The notes: generated from the letters alone by a model not told the origin. 64,000 bases of DNA from Rotaria sp. Silwood1 (GCA_905250075.1 CAJNOP010000001.1:3010514-3074513), one strand, 5' to 3'. Positions 34,998 through 51,300 are shown, numbered from the stretch's first letter. Numbers and translations are program-made.

Positions 34998-37900
34998 ATA
35001 ATTTTTTTAATTAATTATATTACAATATTTGTTTATTAGTTATATTTCTCTTTATAAATGTACGTGTGCTCTCCTTCCTTTTTGTCCTACAAAAGATTGA
35101 TTGTTTGGTGGTACCAATTTCTTCTGCTTTTTTTGTATGATCTTTTTTTTTTTCTGTAATATATTGTGTGATCACGCATGTTAATTACTACAACCATCTT
35201 TGGTTGTTGTTTTTATTGCTGTTCTTGCTTAAAACAAAATGAATTGTGAACACAGGTACATACAATATCTCTCACAACATACGACTATAAATACTAAAGA
35301 TGAATACAATAATTTTAAGATTTGATGTGTCATGTATAAATGTTCAATAAAGTTTTTTGACTATTTTTCGTGTATTTAAATATATTGCAAAAGGTGAGAA
35401 CTATATAGTGTATTAGACACTGTACTCTGAAATAGTACAAATTCGAATTTTAATTCACTGTTTTCTAATGCATTTCTATAAGCGAAAGTAGTCATATGTT
35501 TTGTCTGGAAACTTTCAGCTCATTCCTTCGTATTTTTTGTAAGTATTGTCATTGAATTAAATAGTGTACATGTCTAATGAATCTTATAAAAAAAGGTAGA
35601 GAGTTACAAGTAAGAGTGGGGATGTGGGTAAAGTGAAGACTCACTATCAGACTCTTAATTCAATTCATCGGCGACGCTGATATTTGTGACATTAAGCATA
35701 ATAGCCGTGGATGTGACGAACTGGAAGAGTAACTATACGGTTATCCTTAGTGATGACGTGTATTGAATTGCTTCACATTGAAGTCGCACTTATAACATTA
35801 TAGACTCCACTCATATATGATTATCATATAACACAAGAGAAAGTGTGATACATATAGTCAAAATCAACATGAAGAAAGAAGTCATGCAGAGAAGAGAAGT
35901 GGAGTGTAATGGTTATTTACCTTATGCAATCAATACCATTTAAAATAGTAAATCATGCTGTGAAAATTATGCATTAATGTAAGATTGTTACTTCTATACT
36001 ATATTCATTGCTGATCTAATTGACAATAGAAAAGATAAAAAAAACTTCATTCGACAAAAAATTTTATATTTGATTGAGATGACAAGATATAGACCCCATG
36101 TAAAACTAAATACGTGATAACATTTGTTGGTGTTTTGTCATTAATCTACTGACATTGTTGAATGATTGAAGTGAACAATAAAACGACACCATTAAGTTCA
36201 TTCGATATTTTTTTTATCATTCTTCTGGCTACTTCAATCAATTATGAAGGTTCGTATCAAACGAAAATTTTTTTCTTTTTCTATGTCCAATTCGATCGGT
36301 AGTTTATGCTTGTGCAACTAGTTAGTGCAATGGTGCATATCACAAAGGAGTACTGTAACGTGTAATAATTAAGAAAAATGACAAAACTATAAGTTATTAG
36401 AAATAAAATCAACATGCAAATCATCAACAAAATCAAGTAATAACAAGTCAAAGAGAAGTGTATTCAAATGAACCATTGTAGTAATTAAAAACAATATGAT
36501 GCACATTTATTTTTTAAGAAATGAACGTCGGATAACAATCAAAATATTTGTAATAAAACCAAAAGTTAGTGGAAGAATCGACAAACACATATGCTGGTTA
36601 AATTCAATATTTAAATTAATCCAATGAGTTATACTCATCGTTGAAAATGATTTTAATGCAAAAGGTCAATGAGTAAAATATTTGGCTTACGAATAGTTAA
36701 TAATCTTGCTAACATTGTATTCTAAAAATTCTGGATTGATTCATGTTTGTACCTTGTCAAGTGAACACTTACTCAATGATATATGACACACATTTTACTA
36801 GATAAACTATAAAATATTTATTATCTTTGTTTATTACGTTTTTTGGTGCAATAGAAACAAATTGTATCACTTCTCTTGATTTCGTAACTTTGTGACATAG
36901 ATTTAAGAGACCTTTTTAAAATTGACAGCAGTATATCTTGTATGAAATTTTCTGTTAAATTTTATTTGTTTGGTAAAATAGAAAAGTGAACAATTTATGT
37001 AGATAAATGAAGAATATTTGCAATATTCAATTTCTTAGCAGACAGTATCGATATCAAAATATCTAGTAGAATATTTTCGCTATAGAAAAATGAGAAATGG
37101 TTTTTCTTAAAATCAATTTCAACAGATGCTGTTATGAATCATCATAGATTGACAATATATTATCAATCGTTCATTTAGTTTTTTTAAAATTTAGTTTACT
37201 TACCTTTTTTGATAAATTACTCATTGTTATTATAATATGAGATGGCTGGACATATTTTCTTCAATTAGTTCATCAAATTTATTGTAAATATCCTTATTCA
37301 GAAGAAAAAGGGTTTTTTTTCCCTAAATTTTGATCCAAGCAAATTCATCGAGCGTCTATTATAGGCACAGACAGGCAGAAAGCAGTTTACACTTTCCAAT
37401 CGATATACCAGTTACACAAGAAAATGATTAATTGAATCTTTGATATCAGTATTGCTTTGATATAATGAGCCATTTTGAAAGTACGAAGAAAAGTTACTGT
37501 TTATTTAAAATACTTCAGTAATAGAAAGACATTCCAATGATGTCACAAAGGTTTAAAAAAAAACTAATTCGGGTACGATAGTCAATCTCGTAATTTCCAT
37601 ATTAGTAATTGTTCAATTATATTTGCACAAAATGTTTATAATTTTATAATAAAAATATATTTCAAACGTAATCTGATATTAACAGACGGAAGCTTATGTG
37701 ATTATCAAATTTTAAGATATAAGAAACACACAAAAAAACGACCTGATTAATTAAGTATTACAGAATAACATCATCAAAATAATATTTTGCATTAATGAAT
37801 GTATGCTTACTCCCACACTCATTTTAACGTCACATCACCACAGTTCCAAGTTCTCTACAAGAAATGAGAGTTATAGTCAATTTTTGAGCTCAAATGGCTT

Positions 37901-40900
37901 GCTTATATAGATGAACATTAATCCTTTTTATTCAAATCGATATGTGACACGCGAACTAAAAGTATAATCGAATAATGTCGTATTAGTAAAAGACAAAATG
38001 TGTGCATAAACAAATTCATATGCATAATAACTTACTCGTATTTAATCGAAGATCTCTCTTCATTTATTATGTGCAACATATCACTCTTTCAGGATCTTCT
38101 GATACGAACGATCTTCTTATGGTAGAGAGGCAGATTGATTATAGGATCACATAGTTCTACAATTTTGATTAAATTACATCGATCATGTTTTTTTCTGCAT
38201 CAGGTAAACCAAAAATGTGAAGACTAAGATGTTTTTGACCTTGATTCAGATCCTGCTGAATTTACTTTATGTGCACAAACCCATAGAAAATTCAATTGTA
38301 ACCATCAATTTAGATGCGAGCAACTTTTATTTCGTGGTTTTGATTTAGTCTCGGCAAGTCTTCGAATTTTCGCCCAAAGTTAGTTGCACACATCTTTGGA
38401 CAGGTGCGATCAAAAACTTCGTTTTTAAACATATTCTTGTCAGTCTATACAACATTCTATTGTAACATTGCTAGTATTCTGATATAAGTGTCTTCATATA
38501 TTTTTTTTGAGAAAAAACCTAATAAATTTAAGCCCGATAATGTTAAAGCTTATGAAACTAATATGGAACAAATGTAAATCATGTTTAAGTGTATTTAAAA
38601 TAACTGTCCATACTAACCGTTTTATTCTTCAAATAATAGATCAGTGAATTGATACTCAAAAATCATTTGTGTACGATTCAAGAGAGTCTTGTTTACAACT
38701 CAAATCGTATTCACATTCGTTGAAATTTTTACATCCGTAAACTAAATCAATAAGTATAGATTTAGAATAACAAATTATTGCAAGAAACGTGAAGGATTTT
38801 TTTCTCAAATAAAGCAATACTGGTTTGATGAATTTTTAGTAATAATAAATTTCAGTGAGTTTACTTTACAGTAATATTTTTTTCCAAATTGTATACACTC
38901 GTGCATATTAAAGCTAAGGATATAGTAGTAATGCCAGAGAAAGTAAATGTCTCAAGGAAAATTCTGAAAACATGAAGAGAAAACATAGAGTTTGACTTAG
39001 GATGGAATATGTGATAAACTGTTCAGTGAGAAAATTTTACTAGATTCAATAGAAAAAATAAAAATTTCCTTGAAGAAAAACTTCAAATTTTTTTTTAAAC
39101 ATCATTTGAATAACTCTACAGGAAAAATTTCATTTTCATAGAAGAAATCAAAGTTTCCCTTGAGCAATTGTTACATATGTTTTCATCTCTCTATATATAT
39201 TCAACATTAGTCTCTGTGAGTAGTTTAGTTCTGCATTCATGATCTCTCTTAGTGTTTGTGATATGTTTGTTGTTCTATTTCATGGAGCAGTTTTGGTTTG
39301 GATAAAATATACGACAGCCTGCTTTCGTTAAATATGGATTCTATCAATTGTGAGATTTGTCTCACAAGAATTTAGGGCGTGGCGCTTTCAAAAAAACAAA
39401 AAAAAGAAACTGAGAGTCGTATCGGAACTAGAAATTTTTCATTTTCTCTAACCTAGAGCTATAAAATAAAAGAGGACGCGGTCGAAACCGGAATTAACAA
39501 TTTATTACTGATAGCTGGAGGGGATGTTCAAATAGTGTAGTCGAAAGACGATGAGTTCAACCTACATCTGCATCAGCAGTGAACTATATGCTTTTCTCAG
39601 AAAGGAACGGAAAGAGACGTGAAAAATAGCAAAAAAAGTATAAATACTGCTACTGAAAAAATCTAGCGCTATCAAAAAACTCCTTTTTTTTTGAAAAGGC
39701 GTAGTCATATACTTCGATGTGTGCTTTTATAATCCTTATCGCTTCGAGCCATGTCTTTTTTAAAGCGAGGTTTTTTCTATAAAAGATGATTTAATATTCA
39801 ATCAAAGTAAGCGATAAACTCAAATATTTTTGTTTGGTTGAAAGCTCATGTTTTTAAAAAATGATCTTCAGTCAAGAAAAAAATGCTTTTCTTTGAACAA
39901 AGTTTTATCGAAATTTGGCTTTTAGCATAAAATTTCTCAGCTTCATTACGAACCTTTTTTGCTTAATGTTTGTCTCAAGCCTAGCAACAGTAAAAACCAA
40001 ATAAAGAAGCCCCAACGTTTGCACAAAGTTTCAGCTCAACATAATTCTTTATTAATGAAACGATTATACAACTGATTAATAATCATAATTTTCTCTTTGT
40101 TTTGTTATGTTTTAAAGAAACTACATGTTCAAAAAAAATAATAGACATTAACAATCTCGAAAAATGAAATATAACGTAGAAACTTCTAAAAAAAAATTAT
40201 TGTATCAGTCATCTGCTTTCCTACTAGCAGATCATCCACTTCAAATATATTGTTTAAGAATCGAAATTGGAACCAGTTTGTTTTCTTCTTTCCTAGCTGA
40301 AATCGTCGACCTTTAAAATAGGTATAGACGTTTCTTGATTTTCTTCAGTTCATTGCTATATTACACTTGATTTCTTTTCGATAAACTTTTTACACCTATA
40401 TTATATAGTGTCTATAAAAATATTTGTTTTAGAGAACAATGACAATTAAAGAGCACTTTGTTTGTAAAGAAGTGGAATGTTAACTATTACTGTGCATGAG
40501 AAGAATTATTTTGACTCGTGCATGGTAAAGAGTCGGACACATTTTTGCATTTTTTCTTTGTGTTGGAGGAAAACTTTGGTAGATTTTGCATTTCTATTTA
40601 AGGCACTCTACGTTTGACTATTGACTCATGTTACCATAGTTTCTTTGCTGAAAAAAAAGCATGCTTCATAACCTCGTATATTGACTGAAAAACTTCTTTC
40701 TTTCTCTCTCATACACGCGTACAAAATAGTTTTATCAAATATTTCAGAACGTCAGTTTCAATACTTTCAAATATTATTACAAGAGTGTCCCTCTAATAAA
40801 ATTCGAGAGTTTGAAAAATACTGGAATAACTGTTAAACCATCAAACAGATGTAAAAATTCTTAAATCTATGTCAAGAAATCTTCACTTCATTCTTTAGAT

Positions 40901-42353
40901 TAAAGATTTCAGTACATATGTATAGTATTGTTTTAAGTATTGAAATATGTGGTATGTTCAATCCAAAGGAAAAAAAAATAAGAATTAAAGATTATTAGTG
41001 GTTTGAAATATTTCGGAAGATTTTATGTGATTTCTTGTAAATTATACTTTAGTTGTATCTTTGGGATAACAATAATTAAAAAACTGAAATTCTAGCATAT
41101 AGTAGCTCTAGACGTCCAACGTATATACTGTGAATATCGACCTCTTCTACTTCTGTAACATATCAGAAAAGAATCTTGTGTGAAAGAATCGAAACCTTTT
41201 TTTTTTACATCTTTTATTCATAATTGACATTGCAAAATCCATTAAATGCGGCTAGATTTCGTTTTCAAGTCAAGATTTATTAGAGTACGTAGATTTTATT
41301 TAACTGAAATCGCTAAAAAGTTATTGTAGCTCAAAATTTTCTCTACACTCAGTAAGCAACATATTGTTAAAAGATTTCGAAGTGATTGACAGCGATTTTA
41401 AGTGATTTAAAGATTTCAAAAGATTTTGAGAGAATTTAGAGATCGGAGATGCCAAAGTCTGCTTTTTTCTCCCATTGTTCTCTCTCAGCAATTCAATATT
41501 GCAAGTTTTTCAAGATAGATTTAAAATTTTCGTATCTGTCTGATGACTGAATGGCTTTAGTCTCACGACATATTTTAAAAGACAAACCAGAGCCGTTTTT
41601 TCTCAATTTTCGTAACTGGCGTCACGCTTCTTGTTTCGGGTAATTTTTTGAACTGCCAAACTCTACTTCGGGACATCTCTGTATGTTTATACAGTGTACT
41701 TTTAGCTATTTGAGTAAATTTTTCAATAAAAAGGCCAAATTGATTGTTACAGTAACTCAAAAAAGTTTGTTTCTTTTTCTTAGAATAGCATCTATTTTAA
41801 AACTGAAAGCTTTCAAGTTGTCGTCGTAATCAAATGTATAATTGCTGGCTAGAGACATCTATTAAAATAATAAATATGTAAATCAATATTTATATTCTTT
41901 ACATTGTAGACTAGAGCAATTATTATGACTGCAATAGTCTATACTAAAATACCTGAAACACAAAACAATGTTATAGTTCCAGTCATGGATGGTTGATTGG
42001 CTATCCTATATATATATCTTTAGACAATCAAAATTTATAGAGAAAGAAAGTGAAAACGAACGAAAGAACAAAACGAAAGAGAGATACCATATTTCAGTAG
42101 TGATTCATCTTGCCAATAGAATTATATAGTACGCAAAGGAAAAAAAAACTAAATTGAGTTGAATAAACAGGTAATCAATGAAAGAGACGAAAGAAAGACA
42201 GAAAGAAAGGAAGAAAAAAAATGAAACATTTAAACTTCTAGTTGAATGTCCGTTTCGTCCTCCTTGTCAACATATACACATGACTTGTAAACGTCTGTCG
42301 GTTTTATTTCATAAAATTTGACAAACTATTTTTTTAGATGAACCTCGACCATA
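34998..42353. other. Long gene-free stretch, 7.4 kb
   Basis: No exon, RNA gene or transposon end could be supported on either strand. It is AT-rich with many short runs of A or T. A slightly GC-richer patch near 39360-39650 contains GGTCGAAACC, which resembles a pol III B box, but no cloverleaf or A box could be placed. The open frame at 41575-41760 (minus) has no supporting features. Confidence 0.5.
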
Positions 42354-45300
42354 ATGACAACAGAAAATCAACAAATAGTAAAAAATTTATTTTATTTTTT
42401 TCTTTTCTAATCTATTTCATAAATAGAATGAATCAAAACCATCATCATCATCATCATCATCATCATTAACTAATGTTGATTCAAGTGGGAAAATGCAAGG
42501 TTGGTTTAAATTAATGGAAACAATACGTAAATCAGGTTCACAATCCAATGAACAAATGAAATCATTACCGAACAGTAATCTAAATACTAATCTCATTAGA
42601 GATACATTATCAAGGCAACAAAATTCATTTCAAAAATCTTTATTATCAACAAATACAAATGGTCATTCATTAAAATCACCTGAAAGAATAATTACGTTAA
42701 ATACAATAGATTCACCACCAAATATATTTAATTCCCCATCTATCATAAGTTTAGCATCAACACCAGGACAAATAATAGAAGATATACCTTCTGTAGAACT
42801 TGAATTAACATCAAGAATAATAAGAGAAAGTATACCTTTGATTGAACTCGAATCACCAACTACTGCAGCATCATCACCAACATCAACAGGTTTGAAAATA
42901 CAAAATTTCATTTAAAATAAAACAGTATATTGAGTAATTAGTTGAAGTTTCTTGATACTTTTATAAATTTGAAATAATTTCAATTTAAGACTTCAACGAT
43001 CATGATGCTTGTTTCAATGACTTCTTCAAGCTCTTAAAGCTTTACAATACATAAAGAATGATTCAAACTAGTCTTTTGATGTAATTTTGTATGATTAATA
43101 GCATTAGTCGATCGAGAGTTCTTAAAAAACATACTAATCTTTCGAGTCTGAAATAGACATTAGTATACAAATTCATATTTTTTTTCCATCATTATCGAAC
43201 TATAATTCTAAAAGAGTTAATGAAACACTTCATTGCTAAAATAAAAATCTTTAATTTAGATTCTAAATGTTCTGAAACACGTTCAAAAAAGATTATTATT
43301 CGTAAATCAAATAAATCTAAGCCAACATCATCAATAGCAAAATCTATTGAAATGTCAACTCCAATAACTGAAGATATATCTGACGATGACGATATGCCAC
43401 TTATTGATATACGTAAACATAAAACAAAATCTATTGATACATTATCAATTCCATCAGCAAAAGATTCCATTATTCCTTTAGCAACTGATCTTCAATCCTT
43501 ACCTGGTCATTTTCAAGATGAAATACGTGATATTCGTTTTTTAAATTATTCTGATATAGAAACATTATCATTGCATTTTAATACATGTTTATATATTGAT
43601 AAAAGATCATTATCACCAACACGACATATATATACAACACGTTATAATGTATGGAATAAAATTTTAAAATTATATTTTGTAAAAACATTTCGAAAAAAAT
43701 TATCATCAGAAAAATCTTCGAATAAAAAAGATAATTATAAACCACAACCATTATCTGCGATAAGTTCACCCACAGCAATTTCTTTTAAAATAGATTGGAA
43801 TGTTAATCGAAGAAATCCATCATCAACACATCGACATACACCAAAAAATTTTTTTCATATTTTACAATTAAATCCTAAAACACAAATATCACCATCAGAT
43901 ATTCCATCATCATCATCATCGTCAACAATCATAACATCAACAAAGTCACCAGTTCACACTTTTGAACGTATGAAAGATATTCTTGCACGTACTTATTATC
44001 CACATTTTTATAAAGCTATTGAATATGGTTATCAATTTGGTACAAAATCAAAATTTCCAAATACACAACAATTAATAACTACACATAGTGATGTTATAGA
44101 TATTAAAGAAATGCCTGAATCACCAAATTTACTGGATGATTCAATAACAATTACACTTAAATCTCCACCATCAGCAACACGACGTGATTCAAATGTTATT
44201 CAACAACTACCTATAGTGACAGCATCAACAAATGAACGAAAAACGAAAACATCAAATACAGATAATAAATCTTTATCAGTGAACCAGAACCAATGTCATA
44301 TGAATGAGAATATTAACGAATTATCGTCATGGAGAATTAGAAAATCAGTTGTTGTTTTAACACCAGCTAAAATTCCATTACCATCATTGTCATTAAGTGA
44401 AAATGAGAAAGATTTACATACAACGAATCGAAAACGTAAATCATCAACTACAGTAAATACACATGTTACAGAACGAAAAAAGAAAAGAATTGTATCATCA
44501 CCATCTCCAGAAATAATTAATCAAATTGAAGATATATCAGATTCGGAAAGGTATTCTATTTAAAATATATTTTTTTGAGAAAATTTTTATTTCTTTTTGA
44601 TTTTATTTGTCGATATATTCATTTCTATTGAGTACATGGAAGTTTGTAGGAAAAAAAAACATCCTTTATATATTTTAATATTATATTTCAATGACTACTA
44701 GAAAGTATCATATTAAAAAAATCAATAGAGCCATATGTGCATCAAATTTATTATTTAATGACGTAGATAACAGGCAATTCATAAAGAAAAATTAAACCTT
44801 TAGTAATAACTATGGATGAAAGAAAATAAAATAAATAAGAAGAAATTCAATATGTTGTGATCTAATAATTCATTTATAGTTATAATCAATTTTCTATGCT
44901 TTCATAATAGATAACTGACTATGAAAAATACACATATCGAATTAGAGGAGTTGAAGAAGTGCAAAAATCAAGAATGATCAACGAGGACAAATATTAAAAA
45001 CATTGATAAGAAGCATAGATTAGAATACTCTTAATTTCTTAGAGGATTATATACTATTGAAATTATTTTAGATGGTTATAAATAAAACGAATTGATTCAA
45101 TAGGTATTAGTAAACTTATCAGTACAACAAAAGTAAGACATAAGTTAATTAGAAAACTGAATAATTGATTATTTATTAGTGTTAATAGCTGTTTTTATAT
45201 GTGCATAATTATTGTAAAGAAAAAAAACTTCTATCATTTATACTTAACTATGCTTTTCAAAGGTAAAAGAGCATTAAAAAAAATATGAATTATAATGATC

Positions 45301-48300
45301 ATGGTTGATGTACTTCCAAAAAATGTTTCTAAATCACTGTTGCCTTATCTTATTAATAAAATTGATATAGATTTAGTATATCAATATATACATATTGTGT
45401 ATTTTAGTGATGAAGATTTGGTACCTTCTGAATTACCACAACAATGTTATATTAAAAATGGTCTTCGTTCAAATTATTATAAAACAACAACGAATACTAA
45501 TTCTAAGTCTACTAGGTTCATATATTATTTTTCTTTTATGAAAATACAGAAAAAAAACAACAAACATTTCTCTTTATGTTTTTTTTAGTAATAAAAATCG
45601 TTCTGAAATTCGACGACGACAATCATCAGGTTCATTACCACCATTTTATACAGGAATATTTGAATCTGATGACGATAAATCATCATATATTGATTATCAT
45701 CTTCCCTATGACATTTATTGGTTTGGTCAACAACAAGCAAAAGAAACAACAGTAATCAACTCGATACCTTCTTTAACATCTTCATCAATATCAACGTTTC
45801 AACATACAAAAAAAAAATCTAATAAACCAAAACAAAAACAACCATTACCTTATAAAAAAATTTTACGCAATGTTTATACAGATCAATTACGACAAAGTCT
45901 TTTATCATCTTATAGTGTAGAAAAAGCACCTGTTTGCGATTGTAAACCATCAGGAACATGTGAAGAGGGTGTATGTCTTAACCGAATGATATTTACAGAA
46001 TGTCTTTCTCATTGCACTTGTGGTATGTTGTTTTTTTAATTCATTAATACAGTGTATGTAAAGTGACAAAAATTCAAGAGATTAGTAGGATTTAGTTTTT
46101 TTTCTCTTATCATCATAGTTTGATAGAGATCGTCGAATTATGTAAGAAAAAGATATTTGATGAAAATCTGAATTTCGTATTTATTTCTTCTTCTATTGAA
46201 AAATTATCGTTTTCAAATGCTTTCTCTGTATATGAAACGTATATTTTCTTATGTAACTCGATAACCTTTATGGAAATATGATGAAAACAGAAAAAATAAT
46301 AAAATGTTGAATTGTTGATACATTACATACACTATAAATTCAAATATCTCATTTCGTGCATGTCTTTAACAGCACATATTTGAAATTTATTAGTTTATCG
46401 ATGAAACCTTTTAAATTTAACCTGAATATTTTCGATACTTTTGTTCTTTTAATTTAATCTTCAAATAATTCATATTCAATAGCTAGTGTCTCTTTTCTGA
46501 TAAATATTTAAAAGGAATACAAGAAAAAAAAAACTTCACAAAACACGAAATAAATTTTATAATTAAAAATTTGTTTTATTTTCAGGTATTAAATGTAGTA
46601 ATCAAAAAATTCGTAAAAATCAATGGTTTAAACATCTTGAAGTATTCGATACAAGTAAATATGGTCAAGGTTTACGTACAACAGCATCTATATCAAAAGG
46701 TACATTTATATGTGAATATGTTGGTGAAATAATAACCGAAGAAAAATTTCATGAACGTATGGCAAATGTATATTCCAAGGATGAACATCATTATACAATG
46801 AAATTAACACAAAATTTAGTTATTGATGCCTATCGTATGGGTAGTATAGCACGTTTTGCTAATCATTCATGTTCACCGAATTGTGAATTTCAAAAATGGA
46901 CTGTTGATGGTTTACAACGTATGTGTATGTTTTCATTACGTCCAATAAAAGCTGGTGAAGAATTAACATATGATTATAATTTTCAATGTTTTAATTTACA
47001 AGCTCAACAACCATGTTATTGTGAAAGTTCAAAATGTCGAGGAACAGTAGGTACAAAACAACAACCAACATTAACAACAACAACGACAAATAATACATCA
47101 ATAACAACAATACAAAAATTAACACAACGTGAAAAACGAATGATTTTACAATCATCGATTTTTCTTTTACGTAATTTAAGACGAATAAAAGAAAAACAAG
47201 AATTAAGAAAAAAAATTAATAATAAATTAAAACAACAGCTAAATGATAAACAATCTATCATACCACTTTTCTTTGCACAAAATTATTATCATTCAAATTC
47301 ATTAAATAATAAATCAACATTAGCTAGTTTAAGAAAAACTCCTAAACTAGCTCATAAAGGTAAACAACAAAAAAAGAAGTAATGATTAATTAGAATACTT
47401 TCATATCTTAATCATTCAATTTATTACTCTAGAATAATTTCATGTATCTTTAGATAGAAGTACATTATGATTTATTAACAATATAGTAATTAAAGTGTGA
47501 ATGGTTTGATTAGATGCTAAAAATCAGCGATGTCTTATAAGAAGATAATAGAACTTGAGAAGATTCCACTCATAACAGTTACAGTCTATGAAAGGAAAAA
47601 AACAGGTCTAGATACGGTGATCCCATCGGTAACCATAGGTATGTAACAGAACCGTCTGGATCATTTTTGCCTAAATAAAGAAAATGTCCTTATCTACTGA
47701 ATTACGTGACACAACGTTGTTCTGTCAGTAGGAAAATGAAATAAGGCACATAATACTATAGAATATCAAAAGAGAGATTTCGACAATGTTAGAATTAATC
47801 AGAAAATTTAAACACAATAAGTTTGGAACGTTTTTCAAGTTTCTTTCAATTCTCTTATTAAACTGAATGGTTTACTGTTCGTTTGATTTTCCAAGCCAGA
47901 CATTCCTTCTATAAAGTCTATTAATATAGTTCATAATCAATGAGAAGAATTTGAAGTATTCAATTCCTGTTATCATGTTTGGGTGCATACTTAGACAGAT
48001 GACCTTGACGCGCATGAGAGTTAGCGCCATTCAACTTCAGACAAAATTGCATGTGCGCCATTTCATCTCTTAAAAAATTTCTTTTCCACCCCATTTCGCC
48101 ACATTTCTTTTCTTTTGCTACATACCTGCGAGCAATTCATAAAATCCATGTGAAATAACATCAAGTCTTCTAAACTTTATAATCGCTTTAAATAAAACCT
48201 TCAGTTAGGAAATCTTGTTTTCTTAAAGCAAACAAAACAAAATTTTAATTGAAAAAAATATTGTCATTCAGCGCTTGCTGCCGTATATCAACACTAGAGA

Positions 48301-51300
48301 AAGATAAATACGCCCACATTCAAAAATTTTACTGACTGAGCTTATTTAAAAACGATAACAAGCGCTGCTACATTTCAATGTATTTTTGCCTGTAGTTCAT
48401 GAACTACTGTGTCCAATGGCATAAAAAACTTTCATTGATGGAAGCTTTTCAGTACTTCAATTTGAAATTTTTTTGATCACATCAAAAGCATTGATAGACA
48501 ACGGAATATTTTAGTATAGTTCAGCGACAGTCTTTTTTCAATATGAAAATTGATCACTATTCAATGTCTATAAACTTCTAGTATCAGTTCATGATAATTA
48601 GGAGAATTGGTACGATGAACTACCATTCTAAATTTCTAAGAATTGAAGAGGGCTCATTCGTGAAAAAAGATCGACTTTTGATCAATTCAATTTTTAAATA
48701 CGAATTCAACTTTAATTATTGTTGCTAAGGCCAATGAATGTTTGAACATCAGTCTTCTGAATTGTACAAACTTCATTATGAAGAGAATGTGTTATAGTTC
48801 AAAAAAAAAAAAGAAACCGATGATCAATAACTTCATAGTAACGTATCTTATTAGAAACCAAATTTATGACATCGAATAAATCATCAAATATGAATTTTTC
48901 ATCCATATTAAAGTACAATTGTATATGTTTAGACATGTTTTACCTATTTTATAATCATATTCGTCGTTCACATTTTGCAAAAACTGGTCGACATCATTAT
49001 GAACTTATTGATCAAACATGTTATTATGCACAATTAGCACAATTAACACTTATTTTAAATGAAATATTTGAATTAATATCATACTATAAGTGTATAAATG
49101 AAAATATCACACCATCAAAAGTATTAAAAAAATGTCCATCAAAACGTTTATTTCCAGCATATTATGAAATAATAACAAAACCAATTGATTTAATAATGAT
49201 AAGAAATAAATTAGATAATGGAGAATATTCATCATTTCAAATCTTTGAACACGATTTATTATTATTATTTAAAAATGCAATCGTAAGTCAAAATCTATAA
49301 AGAAATTCTTTAACAAAAACTATATTTTTATTTTTGTTATTGTAGACATATTGTGGTGAAGATTCAGATGAAGCAGAAGTTGTATCAGAATTACAAAGTT
49401 ATTTTCAGAATACAATAAAAATTGAATATAGAAATATATTAAAATTATTTATTAATGTGAAAGACAAAGAACAAAATATAAATAATTTACATACACTTGA
49501 AAATTTTATCGGACGTCTACATGAAAAAGAAGTTATGTATGGACAAATAAGACAACTTCTTTATGATATTATTTATAATATTGATGATAATCCAGATGAT
49601 GATTCACCGATTGTTTATAAAATAGTACTTGCTGGTAGTGTTAATTCACATCGAACATCAAAATCAAAACCATCATCCGATTGTATTGTACATTGTCGAT
49701 GTGGATCAGTTTATGATGAGAATTCACTTGTGCAATGTTATGCTTGTCAAGTAAGACTACGAATAATAAATTTATCTATGAAGTATTTAATGAGTTTATA
49801 ACAAATGTTCCTTTTCAAGTAGTCTAATTTGATTCAAAACCTTATATCTTTGATTATAGAAATACATTCTAAAGTATAATACAGAAAAAAGATTCTTGAA
49901 TAGAACTTGCTGGATAATAATATCTATTACATATTCTTACTCCGCAAGGTATGTGATAGTGTTTCTAATAGTCAGATACTATTTAACACACTGAAGAGGA
50001 TGAGATTCTATAGAATTGTTGAAAATGTTTTTTATTTTATATGTATAGATTAAAAACAAAGAGAAATAAAAGTTCATCGAAGACGAGATTTAGACGTATG
50101 ATAGATGATTCATAGAATGATAATGTGATAGAGAATCATGGAATATTTTCAAATTTTATGACTATAATTAGATACGTCTATGGATATTTCAATGCAAAAA
50201 AAATTTAATTTACTAAATCAATGACGATGTTAAGGTCAAAAATGCTGACACATACTATTACTCTAGCGACAGATTTATTTGAAATTATTCTGAATTTTGA
50301 CGTTAGTATCGTCATTTATTAGTCAAATTAAATTGTTATTAACTAAAATGATTAGCACAGATGGCTTGATAGAATTTGAAAGAGGAATAAATTTTCAAAG
50401 AATCGTCAATTTTTATGTCTGACTAGCAGTGGGTGACATCGCTGCGAATGTATTAGTTTAATATGTTGGCTATGAGTAAATTTCTATATGACTAAGAGAA
50501 CTAAAGTCAAACGTTGAACCTTGTATGTGTTATTATTTATACGATGTCGAAGTAAGAGACATAAAGAAAAATTCTTGATCATTTTTTTTTGTTCGCAACA
50601 TACTTGAATAATATAGGATTAAAAAACAATAAAATCTTGCGACTTGTTGAGTCTTTTAAGTATAGTTAAAAGAATGTTCCTGTTGAAAATTTTACCTTGT
50701 TAGAATAAAAACAATATTTTCAATTTTAACAGAACGAAAAATTTAACATTTATTGATGCTTCAATGTTAGTAAAGATTCTTAATAAAACTATAGTTTTCT
50801 AACCAATAAATAAATATTTTTTTCATTTATCTGATTTTCAAAATCAATTGATCACCCAAATCTATGTCTATAAAAAGTAGGGACACATCAAATTCTATTC
50901 TTCGATTAGACTGGATTTAAAATTGGTGCATTCCGAATAACAAAAAACAATCAGTACAGTACTCTTAATCAGTTCTATTTTTACTATTTAATAGAAGTAT
51001 ATGAGTTCGAAACTTAAATTTAATTACATAAAACTAATAATACAACAAGTCTATACTTTTATTTATGAAATTTCATTAAACATTTTATTTTATTTATGCT
51101 TTTAAGTTATGGCAACATGTCGCCTGTGTTTCAATAGTTGATTCAAGTCGACCATATTATTGTTTTGAATGTCAACCAGCATGTGAATATAATCCATCAG
51201 CTTGTTTAAAAACAAATGTTATTATAGCGGCTACTTTATCACCATTACAAACATATGATGATAATCATAGTTCATATTCAACATTAACACGTTCAGATGG

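Noticed and set aside
39440..39600. Possible tRNA or tRNA-derived SINE (GGTCGAAACC B-box-like motif)
   Set aside because: No A box at the right distance and no cloverleaf could be drawn.
42428..42469. Thirteen-codon frame MNQN followed by nine His, as an upstream ORF
   Set aside because: With the first splice included, the repeat is in the ASH1 coding frame as serines; kept only as an alternative if exon 1 is skipped.
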